DNA from: Micromonospora aurantiaca ATCC 27029
Lineage (GTDB): Bacteria > Actinomycetota > Actinomycetes > Mycobacteriales > Micromonosporaceae
Assembly (NCBI RefSeq): GCF_000145235.1
Contig: NC_014391.1
Span: forward strand, 3,046,001 to 3,110,000
DNA: 64,000 nt
Direction of reading: 5' to 3'
Made by a program: the position numbers and the translations under genes. The notes under the pieces are model-generated. The model was not told where the DNA came from, searched no databases, and was given only the letters and a program-made list of their open reading frames with translations. Positions 1 through 8,489 of the stretch are shown piece after piece; positions within the stretch are counted from its first letter, which is position 1, and the number at the start of each line of letters is the position of its first letter.

Positions 1-1644
1 GGCACCACCGAACTGGTCGTGCTCGCCGGAGTGGTGACCGGCTCGGCGCTGACCGTCGCGTACACCGCGCGGTTCCTCTGGGGCGCGTTCGCCGCCAAGC
101 CCGGCGTCGCGGAGACCCGGCCGCACCGGATCGAGCCGGCGTTCATCGGCCCGGCGGCGGTGCTCGCCCTCGCCGGCCTCGCCGTCGGCGTCCTCGCCCC
201 CGCGGTGGACCGGGTGCTGGCCCCGTACGCCGATCAGTTCCCGACCGCCGACCCCGGCTACCACCTGGCCCTCTGGCACGGGCTGACCCCGGCGCTCGGT
301 CTGTCGGCGCTGGCGGTGACCGCCGGTCTCGGGCTGTTCCTGCTGCTGCACCGGCGCCGGCCCTACCTGCCGCGGCTGCCGTTCGACGGCGCCACCGGCT
401 ACGACCGGCTGGCCGGCGCGGTCGACCGCGCCGCGGTGGAGCTGACCGGCGCCACCCAGCGCGGCTCGCTGCCCTTCTACCTCGGCGTCATCCTGCTGGT
501 CCTGGTCGTGCTGCCCGGCGGCGCGGTGCTCGCCGGCGCGCCGTGGGCCCGCCGGTTCCAGCTCTGGGACACCCCGTTGCAGGCCGTCGCCGGCGCGGTC
601 ATCGTGGTCGCGGCGGTGGTGGCCGCGCGGGCCCGCCGCCGGCTGACCGCGATGATCCTGGTCGGCGTGACCGGCTACGGCACGGCGCTGATGTTCATCC
701 TGCACGGCGCGCCCGACCTCGCGCTCACCCAGTTCCTGGTGGAGACCGTCACGATCGTGATGTTCGTGCTGGTGCTGCGCCGCCTGCCGCGCCGGTTCTC
801 GGCCCGCCCGATCCGCGCCACCCGGCGGTTCCGGGTCGCGCTCGGCGTCGCCGTCGGCGTGGTCACCGCCGGGATGGCGTACGTGGCGGCGGGCAGCCGG
901 ACCGCCACGCCGATCTCGGTCGGCTTCCCGGAGGAGGCCGTCTCCTACGGCGGCGGCAAGAACGTCGTCAACGTGACGCTCGTCGACATCCGCGCCTGGG
1001 ACACGATGGGCGAGATCGCCGTGCTGGTGGTGGCCGCCACCGGCGTGGCCAGCCTGATCTTCCGCCGCTCCCGCGCGCTGGACCTGCGCAGCGGCATCCC
1101 CGGCGCGGGCCGGCAGCAGTCGTCGCGCCCGCGCTGGCTCACCACCGGCGCGACCTCCCGGCAGCAGTCGGTGATCCTCCAGGTGGTCACCCGCCTGCTG
1201 TTCCACGCCATCCTGCTGTTCTCGATCTACCTGCTCTTCTCCGGCCACAACGCCCCCGGTGGCGGGTTCGCCGCCGGGCTGGTCGCCGGGCTGGGGCTCG
1301 CCGTGCGATACCTGGCCGGTGGGCGTACCGAACTCAACGGCGCCGCGCCGGTCGACGCCGGCCTGGTGCTCGGCGCGGGCCTGTTCGTGGCGGTCGGCAC
1401 CGGCGTGGCCGCGATGCTGCTGGGCGGCGAGTTCCTGCAGAGCGCGACGCTCGATTTCCACCTGCCGCTGCTCGGCCACGTGCACTTCGTGACGTCGGTC
1501 TTCTTCGACGTGGGCGTCTACCTCATCGTGGTCGGCCTCGTCCTGGACATCCTGCGCAGCCTGGGCGCCGAGATGGACCGCCAGGAGGAGGTCGACGAAC
1601 AGGAGACCGAACCGGCCGGCGTACGGGAAGAGGAGCTGGTGTGA
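1..1644 (+). CDS. mrpA: Mrp Na+/H+ antiporter subunit A fused to subunit B (5' truncated)
   Basis: Membrane subunit of the multi-subunit Mrp cation/proton antiporter, which uses the proton gradient to expel Na+. The reading frame is open from base 1, so the true start lies left of the window and 547 residues are visible. The first part carries the last transmembrane helices of the NuoL-like proton-channel domain. A DUF4040/MrpA-C segment follows (visible residues about 190-260, containing GYGTALMFILHGAPDLALTQ). A MnhB domain (about 385-510, with SGHNAPGGGFAAGL) comes after that, then a charged tail rich in Glu and Asp. Fusion of A and B is common in actinobacteria. The stop overlaps the GTG of the next gene (GTGA), which indicates translational coupling. 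Confidence 0.93.
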   Translation, partial: GTTELVVLAGVVTGSALTVAYTARFLWGAFAAKPGVAETRPHRIEPAFIGPAAVLALAGLAVGVLAPAVDRVLAPYADQFPTADPGYHLALWHGLTPALGLSALAVTAGLGLFLLLHRRRPYLPRLPFDGATGYDRLAGAVDRAAVELTGATQRGSLPFYLGVILLVLVVLPGGAVLAGAPWARRFQLWDTPLQAVAGAVIVVAAVVAARARRRLTAMILVGVTGYGTALMFILHGAPDLALTQFLVETVTIVMFVLVLRRLPRRFSARPIRATRRFRVALGVAVGVVTAGMAYVAAGSRTATPISVGFPEEAVSYGGGKNVVNVTLVDIRAWDTMGEIAVLVVAATGVASLIFRRSRALDLRSGIPGAGRQQSSRPRWLTTGATSRQQSVILQVVTRLLFHAILLFSIYLLFSGHNAPGGGFAAGLVAGLGLAVRYLAGGRTELNGAAPVDAGLVLGAGLFVAVGTGVAAMLLGGEFLQSATLDFHLPLLGHVHFVTSVFFDVGVYLIVVGLVLDILRSLGAEMDRQEEVDEQETEPAGVREEELV

Positions 1645-2108
1645 GCCCGAACATCCCCAACCTGGTCTACGTCGTGGTCATCGGCGTCCTGTTCGCCACC
1701 GGCGTCACCCTGCTGCTGGAACGCAGCCTCACCCGCGTCCTGATGGGGGTCATCCTGCTCGGCAACGGCGCCAACCTGCTGCTGCTCACCGGCGGCCGGG
1801 CCGGCGGCCCGCCGATCGTCGGCACCACCGCCGAGGAGGACATGTCCGACCCGCTGCCGCAGGCGATGGTGCTGACCGCGATCGTGATCACGCTCGGCAT
1901 GACCGCGTTCCTGCTCGCGCTGGCCTACCGGAGCTGGCACCTCAACGGGCACGACGAGGTGCAGGACGACGTCGAGGACCGCCGGATCATGGAGCTGGCC
2001 GACCGGGACGAGGGCCCGGGCACCTCGGACACCGACGGCGTCGACACCGCCGACGGCAGCCCCGAGGCGCGGGTGCTCGCCGCCGGTGAGGCGGAGGCCG
2101 TCCGATGA
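1641..2108 (+). CDS. mrpC: Mrp antiporter subunit C (NuoK-like)
   Basis: Small membrane subunit of the Mrp antiporter, related to NuoK of complex I. The GTG start overlaps the mrpA stop by four bases. The product is 155 residues with three hydrophobic segments and the conserved pattern LMGVILLGNGANLLLL in the second helix. DPLPQAMVLTAIVI follows, typical of MnhC. The C-terminal 45 residues are a hydrophilic acidic extension that most MrpC proteins lack. ATGA overlap with mrpD shows a coupled operon. Confidence 0.93.
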   Translation: MSPNIPNLVYVVVIGVLFATGVTLLLERSLTRVLMGVILLGNGANLLLLTGGRAGGPPIVGTTAEEDMSDPLPQAMVLTAIVITLGMTAFLLALAYRSWHLNGHDEVQDDVEDRRIMELADRDEGPGTSDTDGVDTADGSPEARVLAAGEAEAVR

Positions 2109-3676
2109 CCTGGCTCGTACCGCTGCCGGTGGTGATGCCGCTGCTCGGCGCCGCCCTCACCCTGCTGCTCGCCCGCCGGGCCCGCGCCCAGCGGTGGGTC
2201 AGCATCATCGTGCTCACCGCCACCGTCGCGGTGGCCGCGATGCTCCTGGTCCGCTCGTCGCTGGACGGCCCGCTCGTGGTGGAGGTGGGCGGCTGGGTGG
2301 CGCCGATGGGCATCGTGCTCGTCGCCGACCAGCTCGCCGCGCTGATGCTCGTCGTGTCCGCCTCGGTCACCCTGTGCGTGCTCGTCTACTCCATCGGGCA
2401 GGGCATGGCCGACGGCAACGAGGAGACGCCGCTGTCGGTCTACCACCCGACCTATCTGGTGCTGACCGCGGGCGTCTGCAACGCCTTCCTCTCCGGCGAC
2501 CTGTTCAACCTCTACGTCGGCTTCGAGATCCTGCTCGTGGCGAGCTACGTGCTGCTGACGCTGGGCAGCACCGAGACGCGGATCCGGGCCGGCACCACGT
2601 ACGTCGTGGTCAGCCTGCTCTCGTCGCTGATCTTCCTGGTGGCGATCGGCCTGGTCTACTCCGCCACCGGCACGCTGAACCTGGCGCAGCTCGCCGACCG
2701 CCTGGACGCGCTGCCCGACGACATCCGCCTGGTGCTCCAGGGCATGCTGCTGCTCGCCTTCGGCATCAAGGCGGCGGTGTTCCCGCTGTCCGCGTGGCTG
2801 CCGGACAGCTACCCGACCGCGCCCGCCCCGGTCACGGCGGTCTTCGCCGGCCTGCTCACCAAGGTCGGCGTGTACGCGATCATCCGCACCGAGACGCTGC
2901 TGTTCCCCGGCGGCCGCACCGCCGACCTGCTCATGGTGATAGCGGCGCTGACCATGGTGGTGGGCATCCTCGGCGCGGTGGCGCAGTCGGACATCAAACG
3001 GCTGTTGTCGTTCACGCTCGTCAGCCACATCGGGTACATGCTGTTCGGGGTCGGGCTGACCACCCCGCTCGGCCTGTCCGCGGCGATCTTCTACGTGGTC
3101 CACCACATCACCATCCAGACCACTCTGTTCCTCGCCGCCGGCCTGGTCGAACGACGCGGTGGCAGCACCGCGCTGGACCGCCTCGGCGGCCTGGCCCGGC
3201 TGTCACCACTGCTGGCGGTGCTGTTCTTCGTGCCCGCGCTGAACCTGGCCGGCATACCACCGTTCTCCGGGTTCCTCGGCAAGCTCGGCCTGGTGCAGGC
3301 CGGCGTCGACGACGGCGGGTTCCTGGCCTGGTCGCTCGTCGCCGGGGGACTGCTCACCAGCCTGCTCACGCTCTACGCCATCGCCCGGGTGTGGAACCTC
3401 GCCTTCTGGCGGGCCCCGCACGCGGACATGCCGGAGCCCGGTGACGCCGACCAGGCGGCCCGCACCGACGGCGCCGAGCAGCCGCACGACGGCCCGGCGC
3501 CGGCCGGGGCGGTGCTGCCCCGGCTGATGACGGCGTCCACCGCCGCTCTCGTGGTGCTCGGCCTGGCGCTGACGGTGGTGGCCGGACCGCTGTTCGACAT
3601 CAGCACCGACGCCGCCGACGACCTGTTGCGCCGTGCCCCGTACGTCGAGGCCGTGTTCCCGGAGGGACCGCCGTGA
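2105..3676 (+). CDS. mrpD: Mrp antiporter subunit D (NuoN/NuoM-like)
   Basis: Proton-channel subunit of the Mrp antiporter, 523 residues and about 14 hydrophobic segments, homologous to the NuoL/M/N family (Proton_antipo_M). Conserved signatures visible are LSGDLFNLYVGFEILLVASY, the Lys-containing GIKAAVFPLSAWLPDSYPTA, and DIKRLLSFTLVSHIGYMLFG. A short hydrophilic insert lies near residues 440-465. ATG start in ATGA overlap with mrpC, and the stop overlaps the mrpE GTG. Confidence 0.95.
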   Translation: MTWLVPLPVVMPLLGAALTLLLARRARAQRWVSIIVLTATVAVAAMLLVRSSLDGPLVVEVGGWVAPMGIVLVADQLAALMLVVSASVTLCVLVYSIGQGMADGNEETPLSVYHPTYLVLTAGVCNAFLSGDLFNLYVGFEILLVASYVLLTLGSTETRIRAGTTYVVVSLLSSLIFLVAIGLVYSATGTLNLAQLADRLDALPDDIRLVLQGMLLLAFGIKAAVFPLSAWLPDSYPTAPAPVTAVFAGLLTKVGVYAIIRTETLLFPGGRTADLLMVIAALTMVVGILGAVAQSDIKRLLSFTLVSHIGYMLFGVGLTTPLGLSAAIFYVVHHITIQTTLFLAAGLVERRGGSTALDRLGGLARLSPLLAVLFFVPALNLAGIPPFSGFLGKLGLVQAGVDDGGFLAWSLVAGGLLTSLLTLYAIARVWNLAFWRAPHADMPEPGDADQAARTDGAEQPHDGPAPAGAVLPRLMTASTAALVVLGLALTVVAGPLFDISTDAADDLLRRAPYVEAVFPEGPP

Positions 3677-4272
3677 CCAGTCAGCCGAAAGCGCCACTGA
3701 CCCGCCGTGACCGCTGGCGCAACCGGGCCGTAGCGGTGACCGGCCTCGTCACCGTCTGGGTGCTGCTGTGGGGCACCTTCAGCTGGGCCAACGTGATCAG
3801 CGGACTCGTGGTCGCCGCCGTGCTGCTCGTCGTCTTCCCGCTGCCCCCTGTCACGTTCGCCGGCCGGATCCGGCCGGTGCCGCTGCTGCGGTTCCTGGTC
3901 CGCTTCCTGTACGACCTGGTGGTCGCGTCCGCCCAGGTGGCCTGGCTGGCCGTCCGGCCCGGGCACCCGCACTCGGCGATCATCGCGGTGCGCCTGCGGG
4001 TGAACACCGACCTCAACCTGACCCTCAACGCCGAGGCGCTGTCGCTGGTGCCGGGCAGTCTCATCCTGGAGGCCGACCGGAGTACCGGGACGCTCTACGT
4101 GCACGTCATCGGCATCCGGAGCCCCGACGAGGTGGAACGGTTCCGGCGCAGCGTGCTGGAGCTGGAGGCGCGCATCGTCGCCGCCGTCGGCTCGGCCGAG
4201 GAGCGCGACCGGATCCGCCACGACGAGGCCGAACCCGCCGGTTCGGTCGAACTGGAAGGAGCACCGACGTGA
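3673..4272 (+). CDS. mrpE: Mrp antiporter subunit E
   Basis: Membrane subunit of the Mrp complex needed for assembly and stability of the antiporter. The product is 199 residues. Two or three hydrophobic segments lie at about 20-55 and 70-95, followed by a cytoplasmic domain with the MrpE-typical stretch VNTDLNLTLNAEALSLVPGS and a conserved LYVHVIG. GTG start overlaps the mrpD stop and the TGA overlaps the next GTG. Confidence 0.92.
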   Translation: MTSQPKAPLTRRDRWRNRAVAVTGLVTVWVLLWGTFSWANVISGLVVAAVLLVVFPLPPVTFAGRIRPVPLLRFLVRFLYDLVVASAQVAWLAVRPGHPHSAIIAVRLRVNTDLNLTLNAEALSLVPGSLILEADRSTGTLYVHVIGIRSPDEVERFRRSVLELEARIVAAVGSAEERDRIRHDEAEPAGSVELEGAPT

Positions 4273-4532
4273 CCGTCGTCGCCGTGATCGTCACCGCGCT
4301 GCTCGTCGCGGCCGGTGGACTCACCCTCGTCCGCATCATCCGCGGGCCGTCCATCCTCGACCGGGCCGTCGCCACCGACGTGCTGCTCGCCGTCGCGGTC
4401 GCGGCCATCGCCACCGAGGCGGCCTACAGCCGGGACGCCACAGCGCTGCCGGTCCTCGTCGTCCTCGCCCTCGTCGGTTTCGTCGGCTCGGTGAGCGTCG
4501 CCCGGTTCGCGTCCCGGAGAAGCCCGAAGTGA
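4269..4532 (+). CDS. mrpF: Mrp antiporter subunit F
   Basis: Small integral membrane subunit, 87 residues with three transmembrane helices. The conserved MrpF motif RIIRGPSILDRAVATDVLL is present. GTG start inside a GTGA overlap with mrpE; its stop overlaps the start of mrpG by four bases. Length matches the family. Confidence 0.93.
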   Translation: MTVVAVIVTALLVAAGGLTLVRIIRGPSILDRAVATDVLLAVAVAAIATEAAYSRDATALPVLVVLALVGFVGSVSVARFASRRSPK

Positions 4533-4927
4533 CCGCCGACGCGATCCTGGACATCGTCGCCAGCGTCTGCCTGATCGCCGGCGCGCTGCTCTGCCTCGCC
4601 GCGGGCATCGCGCTGATCCGCTTCCCGGACGTGCTGTCGCGGATGCACGCGGCGGCGAAGCCGCAGGTGCTCGGGCTGCTGCTGGTGCTGCTCGGCTGCG
4701 CGCTGCGGCTGCGTACCGGGGTGGACATCACCACGCTGGTCCTCGTCGGCCTGTTCCAGCTCGCCACCGCCCCGGTCGCGGCGCACATGGTCGGGCGGAC
4801 CGCGTACCCGCACGACGACATCCGGCGGGACCTGCTGATCACCGACGAGCTGGCCGACCACATCGACCGGATCCGCGCGGACCGGGCCGGTGAGCCGGAG
4901 GAGACGGCGCCGGTCCGCACGTCCTGA
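4529..4927 (+). CDS. mrpG: Mrp antiporter subunit G
   Basis: Last subunit of the Mrp operon, 132 residues, PhaG/MnhG family with three hydrophobic segments. The signature IRFPDVLSRMHAAAKPQVLG is clear. The C-terminal 45 residues are hydrophilic. GTG start overlaps mrpF. The operon ends here; the next gene starts 32 bases downstream on the same strand with its own strong ribosome-binding site, so readthrough is possible. Confidence 0.93.
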   Translation: MTADAILDIVASVCLIAGALLCLAAGIALIRFPDVLSRMHAAAKPQVLGLLLVLLGCALRLRTGVDITTLVLVGLFQLATAPVAAHMVGRTAYPHDDIRRDLLITDELADHIDRIRADRAGEPEETAPVRTS

Positions 4928-4959
4928 CACTCCGTACGAGCGCCGAGGCAGGGGAGCCC

Positions 4960-6552
4960 ATGAGCGGCACGGTCTACGAGAACGCCCGCATCCACACCCT
5001 CGACCCGGACCGCCCGTACGCCGAGGCGATGCTGGTCCGCGGCGAGCGGATCGTCGCCGTCGGTGACCTCGCCGAGTGCCGGGACCGGGCCGGCGGCGGC
5101 GCGCGCCACGTCGACCTCGGCGGGATGGCCGTGCTGCCCGGGCTGATCGACAGCCACATCCACGCGGCGTCCTACGTGCGCGGGCTGAACCAGGTGGACC
5201 TGCGCGGCACGGCGAGCCTCGACGAGGCGCTGACCCGGATCGCGGGACACGCCGCCGCGCTGCCGCCGGACGCCTGGCTGCTCGGCGGCGGGTGGGACAG
5301 CAACAGATGGACCCGGCCGGTGCAGCCGGCCCGCACCGACCTGGACCGGGTCTGCCCGGACCGGCCGGCGGCGCTGCCGAGCATCGACGGCCACACCATC
5401 TGGGTGAACAGCGCCGCCCTGGCCCGCCTCGGCATCGACGCCACCACCCCCGACCCGCCCGGCGGGCAGATCGCGCGGGACGAGCACGGCGAGCCGACCG
5501 GCATCCTGCGCGAGGCGGCGGCCGACGCGGCGTACGCGGTGGTGCGCTCCCCGCACGCCGGTGACCTGGTGGCGCAGCTGCGTGCCCACCTGCCCCGGCT
5601 GCTCGCCGCCGGCCTGACCGGCATCCACGACCTCGACGGGCAGGACGCCCGTGCCGCCTACGAGACGCTGTACGCCCGGGGCGAGCTGCCGCTGCGGGTG
5701 CACAAGACGATCGCCGCCACCGCCCTGGACGAGGCGATCGACGCCGGCTGGGCCACCGGCGACGGAGACCGCTGGCTGAGCACCGGCCCGGTGAAGATCT
5801 TCACCGACGGCGCGCTCGGCTCGCACACCTGCCTGATGACCGAGCCGTACGACGGCGAGCCCGGCAACCACGGCATCGCCGTCACCCCGGCCGAGGAGTT
5901 CGAGCGGCTGGTGGCGACCGCCGCCGGAGCCGGCATCGCGGTGGCGGCGCACGCCATCGGCGACGCGGCGAACCGGATGGTGCTGCGGGCGTACGCGCGC
6001 TGGCGCGAGTCGGCCGGTCCGGGCCCGGTGGCGCGGCTGCGGCACCGGATCGAGCATACCCAGCACCTGCTGCCGGACGACGTGCCGCTGCTCGCCCGCC
6101 ACGGCGTGATCGCCTCGATGCAGCCCACCCACTGCACCAGCGACATCCCGCTCACCACCCGGATGCTCGCCGGCCGGGGTCTGGCCTCGTACGCCTGGCG
6201 CAGCCTGCTCGACGCCGGGGCCACAGTGGCGTTCGGGTCGGACGCCCCGGTGGAGGACCCCGACCCGTTCTTCGGCATCCACGCCGCGGTGACCCGCCAG
6301 CAGCCCGACGGCACCCCGCCCGGCGGCGTCGACCCGCACGAGCGGCTCGACCTGGACACGGCGCTGCGGTGCTTCACCGAGGCCGGCGCGTACGCCTCCT
6401 ACGAGGAGCACCTGAAGGGCCGGTTGCGCCCCGGCATGCTCGCCGACTTCATCGTGCTGCCCACCGACCCGTACCGGGTCGAACCGGCGCGGCTGCGGGA
6501 CCTGACAGTGGCACTGACGGTGGTCGGTGGCGTGGTCCGCTGGCAGCGCTGA
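4960..6552 (+). CDS. YtcJ-like metal-dependent amidohydrolase
   Basis: Cytosolic amidohydrolase of the amidohydrolase_3/YtcJ group, 530 residues, the usual length. Metal-binding and catalytic signatures run in order: PGLIDSHIHA (about residue 65), KIFTDGALGSHT (about 278), AHAIGDAANRM, HRIEHTQHL and FGSDAPVEDPDPF near the end. ATG preceded by AGGGGAG. Substrates of this group are rarely known, so I assign none. A perfect 17-bp hairpin starts one base after its stop and should end both this gene and the convergent sialidase gene. Confidence 0.88.
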   Translation: MSGTVYENARIHTLDPDRPYAEAMLVRGERIVAVGDLAECRDRAGGGARHVDLGGMAVLPGLIDSHIHAASYVRGLNQVDLRGTASLDEALTRIAGHAAALPPDAWLLGGGWDSNRWTRPVQPARTDLDRVCPDRPAALPSIDGHTIWVNSAALARLGIDATTPDPPGGQIARDEHGEPTGILREAAADAAYAVVRSPHAGDLVAQLRAHLPRLLAAGLTGIHDLDGQDARAAYETLYARGELPLRVHKTIAATALDEAIDAGWATGDGDRWLSTGPVKIFTDGALGSHTCLMTEPYDGEPGNHGIAVTPAEEFERLVATAAGAGIAVAAHAIGDAANRMVLRAYARWRESAGPGPVARLRHRIEHTQHLLPDDVPLLARHGVIASMQPTHCTSDIPLTTRMLAGRGLASYAWRSLLDAGATVAFGSDAPVEDPDPFFGIHAAVTRQQPDGTPPGGVDPHERLDLDTALRCFTEAGAYASYEEHLKGRLRPGMLADFIVLPTDPYRVEPARLRDLTVALTVVGGVVRWQR

Positions 6553-6592
6553 CCGTGTCCCGCCCGGACGACGCTGTCCGGGCGGGACACGG
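6553..6592. terminator. bidirectional terminator hairpin
   Basis: Perfect 17-bp stem, CCGTGTCCCGCCCGGAC (6553-6569) and its complement (6576-6592), loop GACGCT. It fills the whole gap between convergent stops. There is no U-tract, as is usual in high-GC actinobacteria. Confidence 0.85.
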
Positions 6593-6595
6593 CGG

Positions 6596-8350
6596 TCAGG
6601 CGCCCTTCACCCAGTCGAGGCTGAACCGGGCGAAGTAGATGCCGCCGGTGTTGCCCACCTCGTACAGGTTGCCGACCGTGCCGTCGGCCAGGACCGCCAT
6701 CGTCGAGTAGCCGGCGCCGCCGGGCTTGACCAGCGCCCGCGCCGGCCAGGTCGCGCCGTCGTCGGTGGACAGCCGTACGGTGAGGTCGTTGCGCGCGGTC
6801 GGGTGCGCGTTGTTGCTGAACAGCGCCGTGCGGGTGCGTACCGGCGCCCGGTTCGCGCCGACCTCGGCCGGGCGCAGGTAGGACATCTCGTCGGCGTTGC
6901 ACAGCGGGTCGGGCAGCAGGGCGCTCGCCGTCGCCGTACCGAACGTCGCGCCCCCGTCGGCGGAGGTGGCGTAGAACCGGCTGCGGGTCGAGTTGTGCCG
7001 CATGTTCTGCACCACCGCGCCGGTGCCGCGCTCGATCGCCTTGCTCTCGTTGATGTTCCCGCCGGCGGATCCGCCGCGGCGCCAGGTCACGCCGTGGTCG
7101 TCGCTGTAGATGTTCGCGGCGTGGCTGGTGCCGGCGGAGTCCCGGTAGGCGATCGGCTGGATCAGGCGTCCGGTGCTGGTCTGGATGCCGTGGCCGGAGG
7201 AGAAGAACACCTGCCGCCAGGTGGGGTCCTTGACCGCGGGGTTCAGCTCGACCGGCGCGCTCCAGGTGGCGCCGTTGTCCCGGCTGGTGATGTAACGCAG
7301 GTGCATGCTGTTCGGGTCGTCGGCGGTGTTCAGGCCGGAGCCGCCGGACCAGAAGCTGATGCCGGGCCGGGGGGAGTAGGTGAAGAAGCAGTAGACGACG
7401 CCGGTGGCGCGGTCCACGAGCAGGCTGGGGTCGCCGACGCCCTCGCTGGTGGTGGGCGGGGCGTGGATGACGCGAGGCTGCTCGAAGGTACGGCCGCCGT
7501 CGGTGCTGCGGATCATCACGATCTGGATGTTGTTGGTGCCGCCGCCGAGGTCGTACGAGCCGTTCACGCGCGCGTCGGCCACGGCGACGACGGTGCCGTT
7601 GTTGGTGACGGCCAGGCCGGGGATGCGGACCGAGGCGACGGTGCCGTCGTACCGGCCACCGGCTCCGTTGAGGTCGCGGATCACCGTCTGCGTGGTCAGC
7701 AGCGTGGTGGTGGCGAGCTGCGGGTTACCGGCGGCGAGGTCGCAGGAGGTGGTGCCGCGCAGCGTGGTGTCGAAGCCCGGCGCGGTGATCCGCAGCGTGT
7801 ACGGGGTGCCGGCGCCGACGGTCCAGTAGTGCAGGTAGTTGCCGCCGGCGGCGACGGTGCGGGTCCACGGCGAGCCGGTGCGTCCGGGCCAGGTGACTGT
7901 GAAGTCCCGGGCCGTCGTGGTGCGGTTCTCCAGGGCGAGCTGGAGGCGGCCGTTCGTGCAGTCGAAGCCGGCCAGCGCGGACATGCCGGTGCCGCAGTGG
8001 AAGATGCCGCTGGTGGTGTCGTCCAGACCGGTCGGGGTCGTGGTGCGCAGCGTGTACGGCGTGCCGGGGGACAGCGTCCAGTACAGCTCGGCGCTGCCAC
8101 CGGCGGCGACGGTGCGGGTCCACGGCGAGCCGGTGCGACCCGGCCAGGTGACGGTGTAGGTCTGCGTCGTGGCGCTGCGGTTGTCGAGGTCGAGCAGCAG
8201 CCGGCCGGCGGTGCAGTCGGCGCCGACGGTGGCGGTCACACCGGCGGGGGCGGCGGCCTGGGCGGCGGTGGCGGGCAGTACGGAGAGCAGGGTGAGGGCG
8301 GCCGCCGCGAGGACGGTTGCGCGGCGCGGTATGGCGCGGCGAGGGGACAC
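6596..8350 (-). CDS. nanH: secreted exo-alpha-sialidase with two N-terminal repeats
   Basis: Extracellular sialidase that would release terminal sialic acid from glycans, 584 residues. GTG at 8350 was chosen because GGAAGGA lies five bases upstream; a start 14 codons upstream has no such site. A Sec signal peptide (about 1-32, ending ATAAQA) is followed by two near-identical modules of about 75 residues, each with the block TWPGRTGSPWTRTVAAGG. The six-bladed propeller begins with RIPGLAVTNNG (FRIP-type arginine). Five Asp boxes are visible: STDGGRTF, SRDNGATW, SDDHGVTW, SADGGATF and STDDGATW. Promoter and GntR-type operator lie just upstream, linking it to the nan operon at 12111-21331. Confidence 0.9.
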   Translation of the reverse strand: MSPRRAIPRRATVLAAAALTLLSVLPATAAQAAAPAGVTATVGADCTAGRLLLDLDNRSATTQTYTVTWPGRTGSPWTRTVAAGGSAELYWTLSPGTPYTLRTTTPTGLDDTTSGIFHCGTGMSALAGFDCTNGRLQLALENRTTTARDFTVTWPGRTGSPWTRTVAAGGNYLHYWTVGAGTPYTLRITAPGFDTTLRGTTSCDLAAGNPQLATTTLLTTQTVIRDLNGAGGRYDGTVASVRIPGLAVTNNGTVVAVADARVNGSYDLGGGTNNIQIVMIRSTDGGRTFEQPRVIHAPPTTSEGVGDPSLLVDRATGVVYCFFTYSPRPGISFWSGGSGLNTADDPNSMHLRYITSRDNGATWSAPVELNPAVKDPTWRQVFFSSGHGIQTSTGRLIQPIAYRDSAGTSHAANIYSDDHGVTWRRGGSAGGNINESKAIERGTGAVVQNMRHNSTRSRFYATSADGGATFGTATASALLPDPLCNADEMSYLRPAEVGANRAPVRTRTALFSNNAHPTARNDLTVRLSTDDGATWPARALVKPGGAGYSTMAVLADGTVGNLYEVGNTGGIYFARFSLDWVKGA

Positions 8351-8391
8351 GTGGTTCCTTCCGGGGACGGGGGAGGGGGAATCGGGCATCA

Positions 8392-8412
8392 ATCCGACAT
8401 CAGATGTCCGAT
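8392..8412. promoter_or_regulatory. palindromic operator in front of the sialidase gene (NanR-like site)
   Basis: A 21-bp palindrome with arms ATCCGACATC and GATGTCCGAT around a central A, mismatched only at the symmetric fourth positions. It lies at the predicted transcription start of the sialidase. The site at 12021-12041 upstream of the GntR regulator and ABC operon shares ATCnGACnTCnGAnGTC, and the differences fall at mirror-symmetric positions. Binding by the GntR protein at 11241-11972 is inferred. Confidence 0.75.
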
Positions 8413-8418
8413 GTCTGC

Positions 8419-8448
8419 ACGCTAGGCGGCTTCACCCCGGCCCGTCAA
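8419..8448 (-). promoter_or_regulatory. sigma-70-type promoter of the sialidase gene
   Basis: On the minus strand, -35 TTGACG (8448-8443), an 18-base spacer and -10 TAGCGT (8424-8419). The predicted start near 8412 falls at the edge of the 8392-8412 operator, which is a good position for repression. Confidence 0.65.
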
Positions 8449-8489
8449 GGATCGGTTCCGGTCGACGTCCCCGTCCGGTTCGCGAGCCT

